A program made the translations under genes and the position numbers. From positions 1 to 64,000 of the forward strand of contig SVLP01000011.1 of NCBI GenBank assembly GCA_015067895.1: a stretch of DNA of 64,000 nt, in the 5' to 3' direction. Under the pieces are notes generated by a model. It did no database searches. It saw nothing but the letters and a program-made list of their open reading frames with translations, and was not told the origin of the DNA. Within the stretch, counting starts at the first letter, position 1. Each line of letters starts with the position of its first letter. This DNA comes from Oscillospiraceae bacterium (GTDB taxonomy: Bacteria > Bacillota_A > Clostridia > Oscillospirales > Oscillospiraceae). Positions 22,300 through 31,722 of this stretch are shown here, in pieces.

Positions 22300-22959
22300 T
22301 TATTTCGTATCCAATTTGACATATGGCTCCAGATCGGGGTAGCGATCCAGATGATCCCGGACATAGGTGCGGGTGAAGCCGGCGAATTTATATCTTCGGT
22401 CAAGCATACCCCGCAGTGCAGGGAGCACTCGCTTACCGGAACCCTGTTCAAATCTCTCCAGATTTTTGAACAGGACATTCATCGTTCGCATCAGTGCCTT
22501 GACCTTATTTTGGCTCTCCAGCTTTCGGATTGGACGGTTGGAAAGCTCAAAGCAATCGTGCACCAAATCCGCTGTATTTTCGGCTTCAGGTGTTCTGAGC
22601 AGCGGCGTTACCACTACATGACCATCAACCAACGTCTGATGGATCACTGCTTCAGGATCCGTCAGACAACAGTCCACAACATTGCTCTCATACTTTGCCT
22701 GATTTTTCACAGAATTGCAGTGGGCGCAGCTGTAAAAGAGGTTATTCCAATCGAACTTCAAATCAACATCCCCGTGGTGTGGGATCAAATGCTCCACCTC
22801 AATCGATTGCAGCTCGTCCTGCCCGCATAGGTAGCACTTGCCATTGAAATCCGCGTGCAATTGGGTAACCACATCTTCCAGATTATATTTTCCGCTGACT
22901 TTTTTCTTTTCAACACCCAGGGATGCAGGTGGTGTCGGTGTTCTTTCTGTCTTCACCAT
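22300..22959 (-). CDS. ptuB: HNH endonuclease, PtuB-like (Septu defence)
   Basis: A 219-residue nuclease. The HNH core runs from KCYLCGQDE (first zinc pair CxxC) through SIEVEHLIPHHGDVDLKFDWNN (the EVEH catalytic His and the Asn) to YSCAHCNSVKN (second CxxC), residues about 41-87. This resembles the retron/Septu-associated HNH group (TIGR02646-like). ATG at 22959 has GAGG 10 bases upstream. It starts 11 bp after the ATPase gene, so both share one transcript. In Septu, PtuA and PtuB form a complex that degrades nucleic acid on phage infection; that role is inferred here. Lower GC than its neighbours suggests acquisition by transfer. Confidence 0.8.
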   Translation of the reverse strand: MVKTERTPTPPASLGVEKKKVSGKYNLEDVVTQLHADFNGKCYLCGQDELQSIEVEHLIPHHGDVDLKFDWNNLFYSCAHCNSVKNQAKYESNVVDCCLTDPEAVIHQTLVDGHVVVTPLLRTPEAENTADLVHDCFELSNRPIRKLESQNKVKALMRTMNVLFKNLERFEQGSGKRVLPALRGMLDRRYKFAGFTRTYVRDHLDRYPDLEPYVKLDTK

Positions 22960-22970
22960 GGTCAGGAACC

Positions 22971-24200
22971 TCAGCTGTCAAATTCCGCTTTCAGGCGGCT
23001 GTACTCATGGGCAAAGTCCAGAGCCAGGTAGTCCGGCACCTCGTCCAGATAATCCTCCAGCTCCGCAATCCGGGCATAGTCCAGATCTGTCAGAATTTCG
23101 GAAGTGACGAGTCGCTTGTACTCCTCGAAAAATTTGCGCAGCTTCTGAGAGAAACGATCGACCTCAAAATAACCCTCCACGATGCCCTCGTAGGACAGAT
23201 TCTCCATACCCTCGGACACCAACAGGTGCTTCTCCAGATCATAGATCACTGCATTGGGCGCAGAGTTCAGGATGAAGGGAGAATGGGTGGTCAGGATGAA
23301 CTGGATATTGGGGAACAGCTCCGTCAGGATGGGAACGATCTGCTTTTGCAGCTCCACATGCAGGTGCGTCTCGATCTCATCGATCAGGACGATGCCCTCC
23401 AGGTCATACCTGCGCTGGGTCTCCATTCGCATGATAAGGTCACAAATGATGTCCAAAACTGCGGCATAGCCCATGGACATGGTATTGAAGTCAAAGGGCT
23501 CCCTGCCATTGACATGGATAGAAAACTGGAAGGTTTCAATATCGAAATCAAGATTCAGCGAATCATCCTGATATAACACTTTCAGAATGCCTTCAAACCG
23601 CGAGAACCAATCTTCAATCTCGCTCGCCCGCACCACATCTCCCTTGGTTTGGGCAAAAGCCTGGACGCTCTTTAAGTTAACCAAGTATTTTCCTAAATCC
23701 CGGGAGGGTCTCTCTTGTATCTCATAAACAGGTTTTAGATTGACTTTGACAATGTCCTGGTACTTCGCAACATCAATTTGTCGATTGTCATGATAGAATG
23801 CCAACACAAACTGACCGTTCGAATACTTCTCCCGCAGCGTCATAAAAGAGGTTGCCTGAGCGGAACAGCCATCGTTCCAATTGCTCAGGTGATCCTTATA
23901 CATATTCACAGTACGAAGAATTTCTTCACGCTTTTTCTTTCCTGATTCCGTTGCGTCGCATTTTTGCAGCTCTTTTTCCCAATATTGAAAGCTGCTTAGC
24001 GCGTCTTCCTTCGCCCTATAACCAAACGATATGATGTAATTCAGAAACTGAACAAGGCTTTTTAATACGCTTGTCTTACCACAGCCGTTTTTACCGGTGA
24101 GAATCAGGTTTTTCCTTTTTTCTGTTGATAACGGCAGCGTGATATTCTGCAAATGCCTGACTTTGTGAATATTCAGTTCTGTCAAAAAGGTGTTTTCCAA
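22971..24200 (-). CDS. ptuA: AAA family ATPase, PtuA-like (Septu defence)
   Basis: A 409-residue ABC/SMC-like ATPase. Walker A is LTGKNGCGKTSVL near residue 30; a long insert with coiled-coil character follows; the signature-like SMGYAAVLDIICDLI is near 265, Walker B is GIVLIDEIETHLH near 293, and the switch His is in ILTTHSPFI near 325. The start is TTG at 24200, 8 bases after AAGGAGG; an in-frame ATG at 24224 overlaps the -10 box and has no ribosome site, so it is unlikely. The ATPase followed by an HNH gene is the Septu type I layout. No retron reverse transcriptase is next to it. Base composition is clearly more AT-rich than the flanks. Confidence 0.82.
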   Translation of the reverse strand: MENTFLTELNIHKVRHLQNITLPLSTEKRKNLILTGKNGCGKTSVLKSLVQFLNYIISFGYRAKEDALSSFQYWEKELQKCDATESGKKKREEILRTVNMYKDHLSNWNDGCSAQATSFMTLREKYSNGQFVLAFYHDNRQIDVAKYQDIVKVNLKPVYEIQERPSRDLGKYLVNLKSVQAFAQTKGDVVRASEIEDWFSRFEGILKVLYQDDSLNLDFDIETFQFSIHVNGREPFDFNTMSMGYAAVLDIICDLIMRMETQRRYDLEGIVLIDEIETHLHVELQKQIVPILTELFPNIQFILTTHSPFILNSAPNAVIYDLEKHLLVSEGMENLSYEGIVEGYFEVDRFSQKLRKFFEEYKRLVTSEILTDLDYARIAELEDYLDEVPDYLALDFAHEYSRLKAEFDS

Positions 24201-24222
24201 TGCAACCGCCTCCTTGCTCTCC

Positions 24223-24251
24223 ATTATACCGTTCTTTCCGCCAAAAAGCAA
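24223..24251 (-). promoter_or_regulatory. ptuA promoter
   Basis: On the minus strand TTGCTT (complement of 24246-24251), 17-base spacer, TATAAT (complement of 24223-24228). Transcription would start just before the AAGGAGG ribosome site, which supports the TTG start of ptuA. Confidence 0.75.
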
Positions 24252-24252
24252 T

Positions 24253-24289
24253 AGACCCGCATGGAATCCCAACGATCCGTGCAGGTCTG
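24253..24289. terminator. Terminator between the ArsR-type gene and ptuA
   Basis: AGACCCGCATGGA pairs with TCCGTGCAGGTCT (one mismatch, one wobble) around ATCCCAACGA. T-rich tails follow on both strands. On the minus strand it ends the ArsR-type gene and isolates ptuAB as its own unit. Confidence 0.75.
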
Positions 24290-24296
24290 TTTTTGC

Positions 24297-25373
24297 TTAT
24301 TTCCCCGGCAGCAGCAGTTCCCTCTGCCGATCCAGGAGTCTGCTGACGCTCTGCTCGTCCACCCGGTAGTAGACCCGATTGCCGTCTACGGTGCATTTGA
24401 CCAGGTGGGCTGCCAGGAGCTTGCTCATGTGGTGGTGGATGGTGTTGCGGGACAGGCCGAAGCGGGTGGCCAGCTCCTGGCCGTAGGCATCCCGGTCGTG
24501 CAGATAGCACAGAATGTCGAAGCGGGTCTGATCCGCCAGGAGCCGGATGGCCTCGTAGACCTCCACCTCCGCGCCTCTGGCCGAGGCCAGGGCCGTCTGA
24601 AGGTCACTTCGCAGGATGCCGCAGTAGACCTGCACCGAGCTGGAGGCGTAGGGGGGCACCGTCAGAAGGGCATCGATGCCGAAGAGGAAGGGCCGGATCA
24701 TGTCCGTACGCTCGGGGCTGAAATTCAGGGCGGAGGTCTGATCCAGCAGAGCCTCCGGCCCCTGCTCCCGGATCTGCCGGAGGAAGCCCGCGCAGCATTC
24801 GCCCAGAAGGGCGGTCTCCTGCTCCAGCTGGGTCAGCACCTGCTCCACCAGAGCCACGGCCTCGTCCAGCAGCTCCCCACCCCGGTGGTACAGCTCCAGC
24901 ACCGCCACCTTGCTCACGTCGGGCACGTTCAGGCTCAGGATCCGGGCGGTGAGCTCCTCGCCGCTGAGTCTGGGCTCCTCGCCCAGATCCAGCATCATGG
25001 CCAGATCCCCGGCGATCTGCTCCTTCGGACAGCTCCTGCGCTGCTCCAGAGCGGTCTGCAGATCTCCGCGGTAGACGGCGATCATGGGATACAGCAGCAG
25101 AAAGCCCCGGCTGTGGGCACCGAAGGTGTTGTGGGCAAAGCCCGGCAGATTGCCGAAGAGGAACGCCAGCCGCTCCTCGTCCACCTTCACCGCCTGATCC
25201 AGGCTCTTCATCAGCCGGTCGATGGGCACCAGCTGCGCTTCGATGGTGCCCATATCCTCCACGCCCCGGCTGTGCAGCCGCTGCAGCATCCAGTCCGTAC
25301 CGTAGCCGTCCGCCCGCCGTCCCAGATAGGCCAGTGCCTCCAGCAGCAGATTGAGCCCGGAATGAAACTCCAT
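24297..25373 (-). CDS. ArsR-type winged-helix regulator with long N-terminal domain
   Basis: A 358-residue protein. The last about 90 residues form a winged helix of the ArsR group (IRLLADQTRFDILCYLHDRDAYGQELATRFGLSRNTIHHHMSKLLAAHLVKCTVDGNRVYYRVDE). The first about 260 residues are a helical, acidic domain without a recognised family; this arrangement is seen in other Clostridia regulators of unknown ligand. The start is ATG at 25373, 8 bases after GGAGG; the frame extends to 25412 but runs into the promoter. It is divergent from the giant subtilase gene, 177 bp away, and may regulate it; that is inference. Confidence 0.82.
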   Translation of the reverse strand: MEFHSGLNLLLEALAYLGRRADGYGTDWMLQRLHSRGVEDMGTIEAQLVPIDRLMKSLDQAVKVDEERLAFLFGNLPGFAHNTFGAHSRGFLLLYPMIAVYRGDLQTALEQRRSCPKEQIAGDLAMMLDLGEEPRLSGEELTARILSLNVPDVSKVAVLELYHRGGELLDEAVALVEQVLTQLEQETALLGECCAGFLRQIREQGPEALLDQTSALNFSPERTDMIRPFLFGIDALLTVPPYASSSVQVYCGILRSDLQTALASARGAEVEVYEAIRLLADQTRFDILCYLHDRDAYGQELATRFGLSRNTIHHHMSKLLAAHLVKCTVDGNRVYYRVDEQSVSRLLDRQRELLLPGK

Positions 25374-25402
25374 AATCTCGCCTCCGTTATTTGATACCCA
25401 CA

Positions 25403-25431
25403 AGTATGGCATATTTTCAGAAAACTGTCAA
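25403..25431 (-). promoter_or_regulatory. Promoter of the ArsR-type gene
   Basis: On the minus strand TTGACA (complement of 25426-25431), 17-base spacer, CATACT (complement of 25403-25408). Confidence 0.65.
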
Positions 25432-25470
25432 GTGGCCCCAACTTTTTGCCGCTTCAATTGTGGGCAACCA

Positions 25471-25500
25471 TTGACATCCTCCGGCAAAAAAAGCTATAAT
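25471..25500 (+). promoter_or_regulatory. Promoter of the subtilase gene
   Basis: TTGACA at 25471-25476, 18-base spacer, TATAAT at 25495-25500: both hexamers perfect. The leader holds a small hairpin GTATGT / ACATAC (25510-25527) and the AAAGGATG ribosome site. Confidence 0.85.
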
Positions 25501-25550
25501 GACCCCATTGTATGTTTTTTTACATACGAAATAAGAAAGGATGATGTTAC

Positions 25551-28500
25551 ATGAAACGAATGCTTGCGATGCTTCTGTGTCTGAGCATGGTTCTCGGCCT
25601 GCTGCCTGCCCTGGCGATGGCCCAGGAGCCCGCTCCCCAGCAGACCATCGTGACCGCCCAGGAGCTCCCCGGCCAGTCCCGGCTGGAAGAGCTGGAGCTC
25701 CCCCAGAAGGAAAACCACACGCTTTACGCTGACGACGAGATGGTCACCGTCATCGTCGAGCTGGAGGAGGAGCCCCTCCTCTCCGGCTTCACCGCCAAGG
25801 CAGGTTCTTCCGTGGGCCAGCAGGTGAGTCAGTACCTGACCGCCGCCGCGCCCAAGGCTGAGGCCATGAAGGCGAAGCAGGACGGCCTGGTCGCCGCCAT
25901 GGGCAAGGCCGTCGGCACCCAGCTGAACGTGACCGGCCGCTATGTCAACGCCGTCAATGCCGTCTCAGTCCGGATCCCCTACGGCAAGCTCGATGCGATC
26001 CGCGCCGTGGAGGGCGTCAAGTGCGCCAGCGTGGAGCGGGTCTTCGACCGGCCCGTCACCGCCGCCGGTGAGACCATCGATGGCACCTACAGCCACAGCT
26101 ACAACATGACGGGGCTCGGCGATGTCTGGGCCCAGGGCTACACCGGCCAGGGCATGCTGGTGGCCGTTCTGGATACGGGTCTGGACATGCTCTACTCCAC
26201 CTGGGGCAATTTTGAGACCGGTGTCCGCCGCGTCCACCCCGCCTTCACCGATGAGAGCTTCCGCTCCGATCTGACCGATGCCGACCTGCGCTACACCTAC
26301 GGCTCCCTGGCCCGGTTCCTGCAGACACAGCAGCTGATCGCCACCACCGGCATCGACGGCCAGAAGATCGAATACGGCAACAACGACCTGTACAAGAACC
26401 GCAAGGTTCCCTACGCCGCCGACTACGCCGACGGCGACCTGAACGTCTACCCCGCCAGCTCCGACCACGGCACCCATGTCTCCGGCACCATCGCAGGCTA
26501 CGCCGAGACCGCCGAGGGCGAGGTGGTTTTCTCCGGCGTGGCTCCCGATGCCCAGATCCTGAGCATGAAGGTCTTCCCCGACTCCACCGATGCCGGTGCC
26601 AACGAGGGCGTGATCCTGGCCGCCCTGGAGGATGCCCTGCTGCTGGGCGCGGATGTGGTGAACCTGTCCCTGGGCTCCGACAACGGCTGGGCCGAGGATG
26701 ACTCCGCCGCCAACCACGCCTACGAGCGGATGAATGCCGCCGGTCTGACCTTCATGGTCTCCGCAGGCAACTCCGCCGATTCCACCTACAACAACCAGTA
26801 CGGCTCCCACACCCTGGCGGAGGATCCCGAAACCTCCATGATCTCCGCCCCCGCCGTCTACGGCACCGGCCTGGCTGTGGCCTCCATCGAGAACACCGTC
26901 ACCAACCAGAGCGTCCTGTTCTGGGCCGATCCGGAGGGCAATGAGACCAAGGCCGCCTTCCGGGATCCCTACGACATCGCCATGAAGTCCTCCCTGGGCT
27001 CCGGCAGCTGGAATGTCATCCCCGTGGAGGGCTACGGCACCTACGACGACTACTACAAAGCAGGTTTCCGCTACTACGGCGGCTACGGCGAGAAGGGCGA
27101 GAGCGGCATCGCCCTGGTCAAGCGCGGCGGCGGCATCAGCTTCGCCGACAAGATCAACGCCGCCACCCAGTTTTCCTGGAGCTACTACGACCCCTCCAAG
27201 GGCCACTACGTCACCGAGTATCCCGTCAAGGCCGTCATCATCTATGACGAGGATCCCAACGCCACCGAGCTGATCTACATGAGCATGGAGAACGCCATGC
27301 TCACCGCCTGCTTCATCTCCGGCAAGGACGGCCACGCCCTGTATGAGGCCGCCAAGGCCGCCCGGGACGCAGGCAAGTACGCCACCCTCCGGGTCAGCCA
27401 GACCGACGAGATCGTGGAGAGCGCCGCCGCAGGCCAGATGTCCAGCTTCTCCAGCTGGGGCGCGGGCCCTGCTCTGGAGCTGAAGCCCGAGATCACCGCC
27501 CCCGGCGGCAACATCTGGTCTACCATCATCGACACCACCTACACCCCCGCCAACCCCAGCGGCCTGTATGACGATTACGAGGGCGGCTACGGCATGATGA
27601 GCGGCACCTCCATGGCCGCCCCCCACATGTCCGGCATCGCCCTGCTGGTTCGCCAGGCCGTCACTCAGCAGACCGGTCTGACCTCCAAGACCGCCATCGC
27701 CGACCTGAGCGAGCATCTGCTGGTCTCCACCGCTGTTCCTCAGAAGGATGAAAACGGTGTCTACTACTCCCCCCGGTATCAGGGCGCAGGTCTGGTCAAC
27801 GCCGCCGCTGCCATCTCCACCCCCGCCTACATCAGCGTCGAGGGCGCGATGGTGGGCAAGCTGGAGCTGAAGGACGACCCCCAGCGCACCGGCACCTATG
27901 AGCTGACCTTCCAGGTCAACAACATCGAAGACCGGGATGTGACCTACGATGTGTCCGCCACCCTGACCCGTCCCAACACCGATGTCTTCGAGTCCGCCTG
28001 GGGTGAGGTCAATGTGGCTATGGATCGCAATGTGGTGATCCTGGAGGAATCCCTGGGCTCCGTCACCGTCCCCGCCGGTAAGACCGTCACCGTCTCCAAG
28101 GTCGTGACCCTCTCCGACGAGACCAAGGCCGAGATCGACTCCCTGTTCCCCAACGGCACCTACGCCGAGGGCTTCGTCACCCTGACCGCCGAGAATGAGC
28201 CCCAGATCGGCCTGCCCGTGCTGGCCTTCTACGGCGACTGGACTGCCGCTCCCATCTTCGACCGGAGCGTCTGGTATGAGACCCCCGCTGACGGTGAGAA
28301 CCTCTTCAACAACCCCTACTCCATGGGCCACACCTTCATCGGTGCCATGACCATGTCCGGCTACATCAACCTGGGTCAGAACGCCTTCGACCCCAACTTT
28401 GGCGAGCAGGCTCTGTACCACACCGAGAACTTCGCCATCTCCCCCAACGGTGACGGTGTGCTGGACTCCATCAACGACTTCGTCCTCTACCAGCTCCGGG

Positions 28501-31500
28501 AAGCCAAGCTGGTGGTGGTGGAAGTCCACGACGCAAACTCCGACGAGCTGTACTACCGCGACTACGCGGGCTGGCAGTTCAAGTCCCTGTTCTACGATGC
28601 CTACGGCTACGCCATCCCCGCCTCCCAGTTCTACTTCACCAACACCGTCTGGGACGGCACCGACCTTGAGGGCAACACCCTGCCCAGCGGCACCGAGTGC
28701 GTCATGACCATCACCGCCTGGGGTGACGGCGAGTACGGCGACCTTATCTATGCCGAGGATGCCGGCCGTCATGTCCACGACTTTGACAAGGTGGCCTCCG
28801 GTGAGATCGTGCCCACCTTCAACGGCCATGAGATGGATCTGACCGGCGACGTCCTGGAGTTCCCCGTGGTCATCGACACCGTGGCTCCCAAGCTGGTAAA
28901 CAACACCGTCTCCTTCTACACCGAGGAGGGCCGCACCTACATGACCGGCACCGTCACCGATGTGGACGGCTCCATCGCCTCCGTGGAGGTGCACCCCTAC
29001 GTCAAGCGCACCCACAAGCAGAATCCCGACTACTTCGGCTGGGACATCGACCAGCTCAACCCCTTCTACTCCGAGCATGTCTACGATCCCGCCGCCAAGA
29101 CCCTGACCTTCACCTGCGATGTCACCGAGTACGCCCACACCAACCAGAGCTGGGAGGGTGAGAGCGACATCTATGACTTCGAATGGGAGGGCACCCTCTT
29201 CCTGTCCTGCGGCGACTACGGCCTGAACGACCGCACCTACATCCTCAGCCGCAACACCGACAGCGGCATCCAGCTGTCCCAGACCTCCGCCCTGATGTAC
29301 GTGGGCGGCGAGTTTGAGCTGAGCGTCACCGACAACACCGGTGTCGAGGGTGAGCTGATCCGCACCTCCTCCGACCCCGCTGTCGCCACCATCGACGAGT
29401 TCGGCATGGTCAAGGCACTTTCCCCCGGCCAGACCACCATCACCATCTCCAAGGGCGACCAGCAGAATGTCTGCGTGGTGGCCGTCCGGGAGCGCAATAC
29501 CGAGATCCTGGACTTCAACCTCTCCATCGACCATTTCTCCGGCCTGAAGCCCAACGGCTCCGTCATTGTCAAGGTCACCGATCTGGAGCCCGCCAATGTG
29601 GTGCTCCAGGACGTCCGCTGGGAGATCAACGAGGATGACCCCGACCTGTATGTGGGTCTGATCAATGTAGCCCGGTACGACACCACCGGCCTGTCCGGTG
29701 AGGTCTTCCTGAACTACACCGCCACCGGCGATCCGGAGATCCATGTCCCCGGTGCCTCCGCCACCCTGGACGTCACATTGAACGGTGTGACCCGATCCAT
29801 GACCATCGACTGGACGAATCTGTACACCTACTCCGACGAGGACGATCTGGTCTCCGACCTGCCCTTCTTCGAGCAGACCGAGTATCTGACCTTCGGCCAG
29901 ACCGCCACCCTGTCCGCCCGCTACTCCAACGCGGCTCTGCACGAGTCCTCCAACGTCAAGCTCTACACCGCCGCAGGCTACATCGACTACGACTACAACA
30001 ATCCCACCAAACCCGCCGCCGGTCTGAAGCTGGACGGCCCCGATTTCTGCACCGCAGGCAATGTCTGGAGCGGCCGTCTGGTCAATGACGAGGGCTACGC
30101 CCTGCCCGAACGGATCCGGGTCTTCAACCGCTACTCCTACGGCTACGAGTACGAGATGGCCAACTCCTGGCGCACGGACTTCGACTACGACCCCCAGACC
30201 GGTGAGATCAATGTCTATTTCCCGCCTGAGACCTCCACCTCCGAGCTGGTCATCCGCTGTGACGGCGTGGTCAGCCCCGGCAATCCCGCCGGTCAGGTCA
30301 TCGGCGGCAATTGGGAGCGTCCCGAGCCCATCTACGGCCCCTTCGACTGGGAGATCCTGGAGGGCAATGGTGCGCTGACCACCGGCACCACCACCGACTA
30401 CTACGGCACCGAGATCCACGTGGCCAACTACACCCCCGCCGAGCCCGGTCTGAGCATCCTCAAGGCCACCACCCGCGACGGCTCCAAGTCCGTCAACTTC
30501 GCCGTGGTGGCGGAGCCTGTCCTGGCCGAGAAGCTGACTCTGGACAGCAAGAATCTGACCCTGGCCGTTGGACAGACCGCCACCGTGGCCGCCGAGCTGA
30601 CCCCCGAGCCCACCCTGGCGAAGCACGCCCAGGTGAAGTGGCAGTCCTTCGATCCCGACGTCGCTGCCGTTGACGCCGAGACCGGTCTCATCACCGCTGT
30701 CTCCGAGGGCTACGCCTACCTGCGGGCCTACACCGATGTCCAGCAGAGCCTGGAGACCGTGTGCATCGTCCACGTTGTCCCCTGCGCCCACGCCAATACC
30801 GTCACCGAGACCGTTGATGCCACCTGCACCTCTGACGGCTCCGTCACCGTCACCTGCACCGACTGCGGCCACGTGATCTCCCAGGAGATCATCCCCGGCG
30901 GCCACGCCTATGAGACCGTGGTCACCGAGCCCACCTGCGTAGACGCCGGTTTCACCACCTACACCTGCACCGTCTGCGGCGAGTCCCATACTGCGGATGT
31001 GGTTCCCGCCCTGGGTCACAGCTACGAGCACATCGTGGTGGCTCCCGCCTGCGGCAAGCCCGGCTATGACCAGTACATCTGCACCGTCTGCGGCTACACC
31101 TACGCCGACAGCTTCCTGCCCGCCCTGGAGTGCGCCAGCGAGCAGTTCGTGGATGTGTCCGCCGACGCCTGGTTCCACGAGGCCGTGGACTATGTGGTTT
31201 CCAAGGGCATCATGAACGGCATGGATGACACCCACTTCGGCCCCGCCGCCACCACCAACCGGGCCCAGGTGGTCACCGTGCTCTACCGCATGGCCGGTTC
31301 CCCCGCCGTGGAGGGCCAGCTGCCCTTCGCCGATGTGCCCGCCGATGCCTGGTTCCACGATGCCGTGCTGTGGGCCGTGGAGAAGGGCATCACCAACGGC
31401 GTGGACGATACCCACTTCGCCCCCGGCGCAGCCATCAACCGGGCCCAGCTGGTGACCTTCCTGTACCGTTTCGCGGCTCCCGAGGGCGAGGTCAATACCG

Positions 31501-31679
31501 CCGTCCTGGAGCAGTTCCCCGACGGCGCAGCCCTGCCCGACTTCTGCCGCAACAGCTTCGCCTGGGCCATTGAAAACGGTCTGGTCGACGGCATGGACGG
31601 CATGCTCAACGCCAACGGCACCGCCAACCGCGCCCAGCTGGCCACCGTGCTGATGCGCTTTGATCCCCTGAGCAAGTAA
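25551..31679 (+). CDS. Giant S8 subtilisin-family serine protease with SLH domains
   Basis: A 2042-residue secreted, wall-anchored protease. The signal peptide (MKRMLAMLLCLSMVLGLLPA then LAMA) is cut near residue 24; an inhibitor-like propeptide follows. The catalytic triad is Asp208 (VLDTGLD), His306 (DHGTHVSG) and Ser687 (SGTSMAAPHMSG); a large insert of PA-domain type lies between His and Ser, as in lactocepin and C5a-peptidase-like enzymes. Beyond come Fn3-like beta domains, a FlgD-like segment (ISPNGDGVLDSINDF), Big2-like domains (about 1240-1310 and 1660-1740), three repeats with CTxCG cysteines (about 1743-1860), and three SLH motifs (about 1865-2042) that should bind wall polymers. 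ATG at 25551 follows AAAGGATG. A strong promoter lies upstream and a terminator directly after. Confidence 0.93.
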   Translation: MKRMLAMLLCLSMVLGLLPALAMAQEPAPQQTIVTAQELPGQSRLEELELPQKENHTLYADDEMVTVIVELEEEPLLSGFTAKAGSSVGQQVSQYLTAAAPKAEAMKAKQDGLVAAMGKAVGTQLNVTGRYVNAVNAVSVRIPYGKLDAIRAVEGVKCASVERVFDRPVTAAGETIDGTYSHSYNMTGLGDVWAQGYTGQGMLVAVLDTGLDMLYSTWGNFETGVRRVHPAFTDESFRSDLTDADLRYTYGSLARFLQTQQLIATTGIDGQKIEYGNNDLYKNRKVPYAADYADGDLNVYPASSDHGTHVSGTIAGYAETAEGEVVFSGVAPDAQILSMKVFPDSTDAGANEGVILAALEDALLLGADVVNLSLGSDNGWAEDDSAANHAYERMNAAGLTFMVSAGNSADSTYNNQYGSHTLAEDPETSMISAPAVYGTGLAVASIENTVTNQSVLFWADPEGNETKAAFRDPYDIAMKSSLGSGSWNVIPVEGYGTYDDYYKAGFRYYGGYGEKGESGIALVKRGGGISFADKINAATQFSWSYYDPSKGHYVTEYPVKAVIIYDEDPNATELIYMSMENAMLTACFISGKDGHALYEAAKAARDAGKYATLRVSQTDEIVESAAAGQMSSFSSWGAGPALELKPEITAPGGNIWSTIIDTTYTPANPSGLYDDYEGGYGMMSGTSMAAPHMSGIALLVRQAVTQQTGLTSKTAIADLSEHLLVSTAVPQKDENGVYYSPRYQGAGLVNAAAAISTPAYISVEGAMVGKLELKDDPQRTGTYELTFQVNNIEDRDVTYDVSATLTRPNTDVFESAWGEVNVAMDRNVVILEESLGSVTVPAGKTVTVSKVVTLSDETKAEIDSLFPNGTYAEGFVTLTAENEPQIGLPVLAFYGDWTAAPIFDRSVWYETPADGENLFNNPYSMGHTFIGAMTMSGYINLGQNAFDPNFGEQALYHTENFAISPNGDGVLDSINDFVLYQLREAKLVVVEVHDANSDELYYRDYAGWQFKSLFYDAYGYAIPASQFYFTNTVWDGTDLEGNTLPSGTECVMTITAWGDGEYGDLIYAEDAGRHVHDFDKVASGEIVPTFNGHEMDLTGDVLEFPVVIDTVAPKLVNNTVSFYTEEGRTYMTGTVTDVDGSIASVEVHPYVKRTHKQNPDYFGWDIDQLNPFYSEHVYDPAAKTLTFTCDVTEYAHTNQSWEGESDIYDFEWEGTLFLSCGDYGLNDRTYILSRNTDSGIQLSQTSALMYVGGEFELSVTDNTGVEGELIRTSSDPAVATIDEFGMVKALSPGQTTITISKGDQQNVCVVAVRERNTEILDFNLSIDHFSGLKPNGSVIVKVTDLEPANVVLQDVRWEINEDDPDLYVGLINVARYDTTGLSGEVFLNYTATGDPEIHVPGASATLDVTLNGVTRSMTIDWTNLYTYSDEDDLVSDLPFFEQTEYLTFGQTATLSARYSNAALHESSNVKLYTAAGYIDYDYNNPTKPAAGLKLDGPDFCTAGNVWSGRLVNDEGYALPERIRVFNRYSYGYEYEMANSWRTDFDYDPQTGEINVYFPPETSTSELVIRCDGVVSPGNPAGQVIGGNWERPEPIYGPFDWEILEGNGALTTGTTTDYYGTEIHVANYTPAEPGLSILKATTRDGSKSVNFAVVAEPVLAEKLTLDSKNLTLAVGQTATVAAELTPEPTLAKHAQVKWQSFDPDVAAVDAETGLITAVSEGYAYLRAYTDVQQSLETVCIVHVVPCAHANTVTETVDATCTSDGSVTVTCTDCGHVISQEIIPGGHAYETVVTEPTCVDAGFTTYTCTVCGESHTADVVPALGHSYEHIVVAPACGKPGYDQYICTVCGYTYADSFLPALECASEQFVDVSADAWFHEAVDYVVSKGIMNGMDDTHFGPAATTNRAQVVTVLYRMAGSPAVEGQLPFADVPADAWFHDAVLWAVEKGITNGVDDTHFAPGAAINRAQLVTFLYRFAAPEGEVNTAVLEQFPDGAALPDFCRNSFAWAIENGLVDGMDGMLNANGTANRAQLATVLMRFDPLSK

Positions 31680-31690
31680 ATTTCCCCCGC

Positions 31691-31718
31691 AGAACCCCGG
31701 TCTTTCGACCGGGGTTCT
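31691..31718 (+). terminator. Terminator of the subtilase gene (left copy)
   Basis: AGAACCCCGGTC / GACCGGGGTTCT with a TTTC loop, 11 bp after the stop codon. The same stem recurs at 31987-32012 on the far side of the repeat element. Confidence 0.8.
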
Positions 31719-31722
31719 TGAC

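Noticed and set aside
22300..24500. Retron (reverse transcriptase plus msr/msd RNA) next to the ptuAB pair
   Set aside because: No reverse transcriptase ORF or YADD-type motif occurs within several kb on either side.
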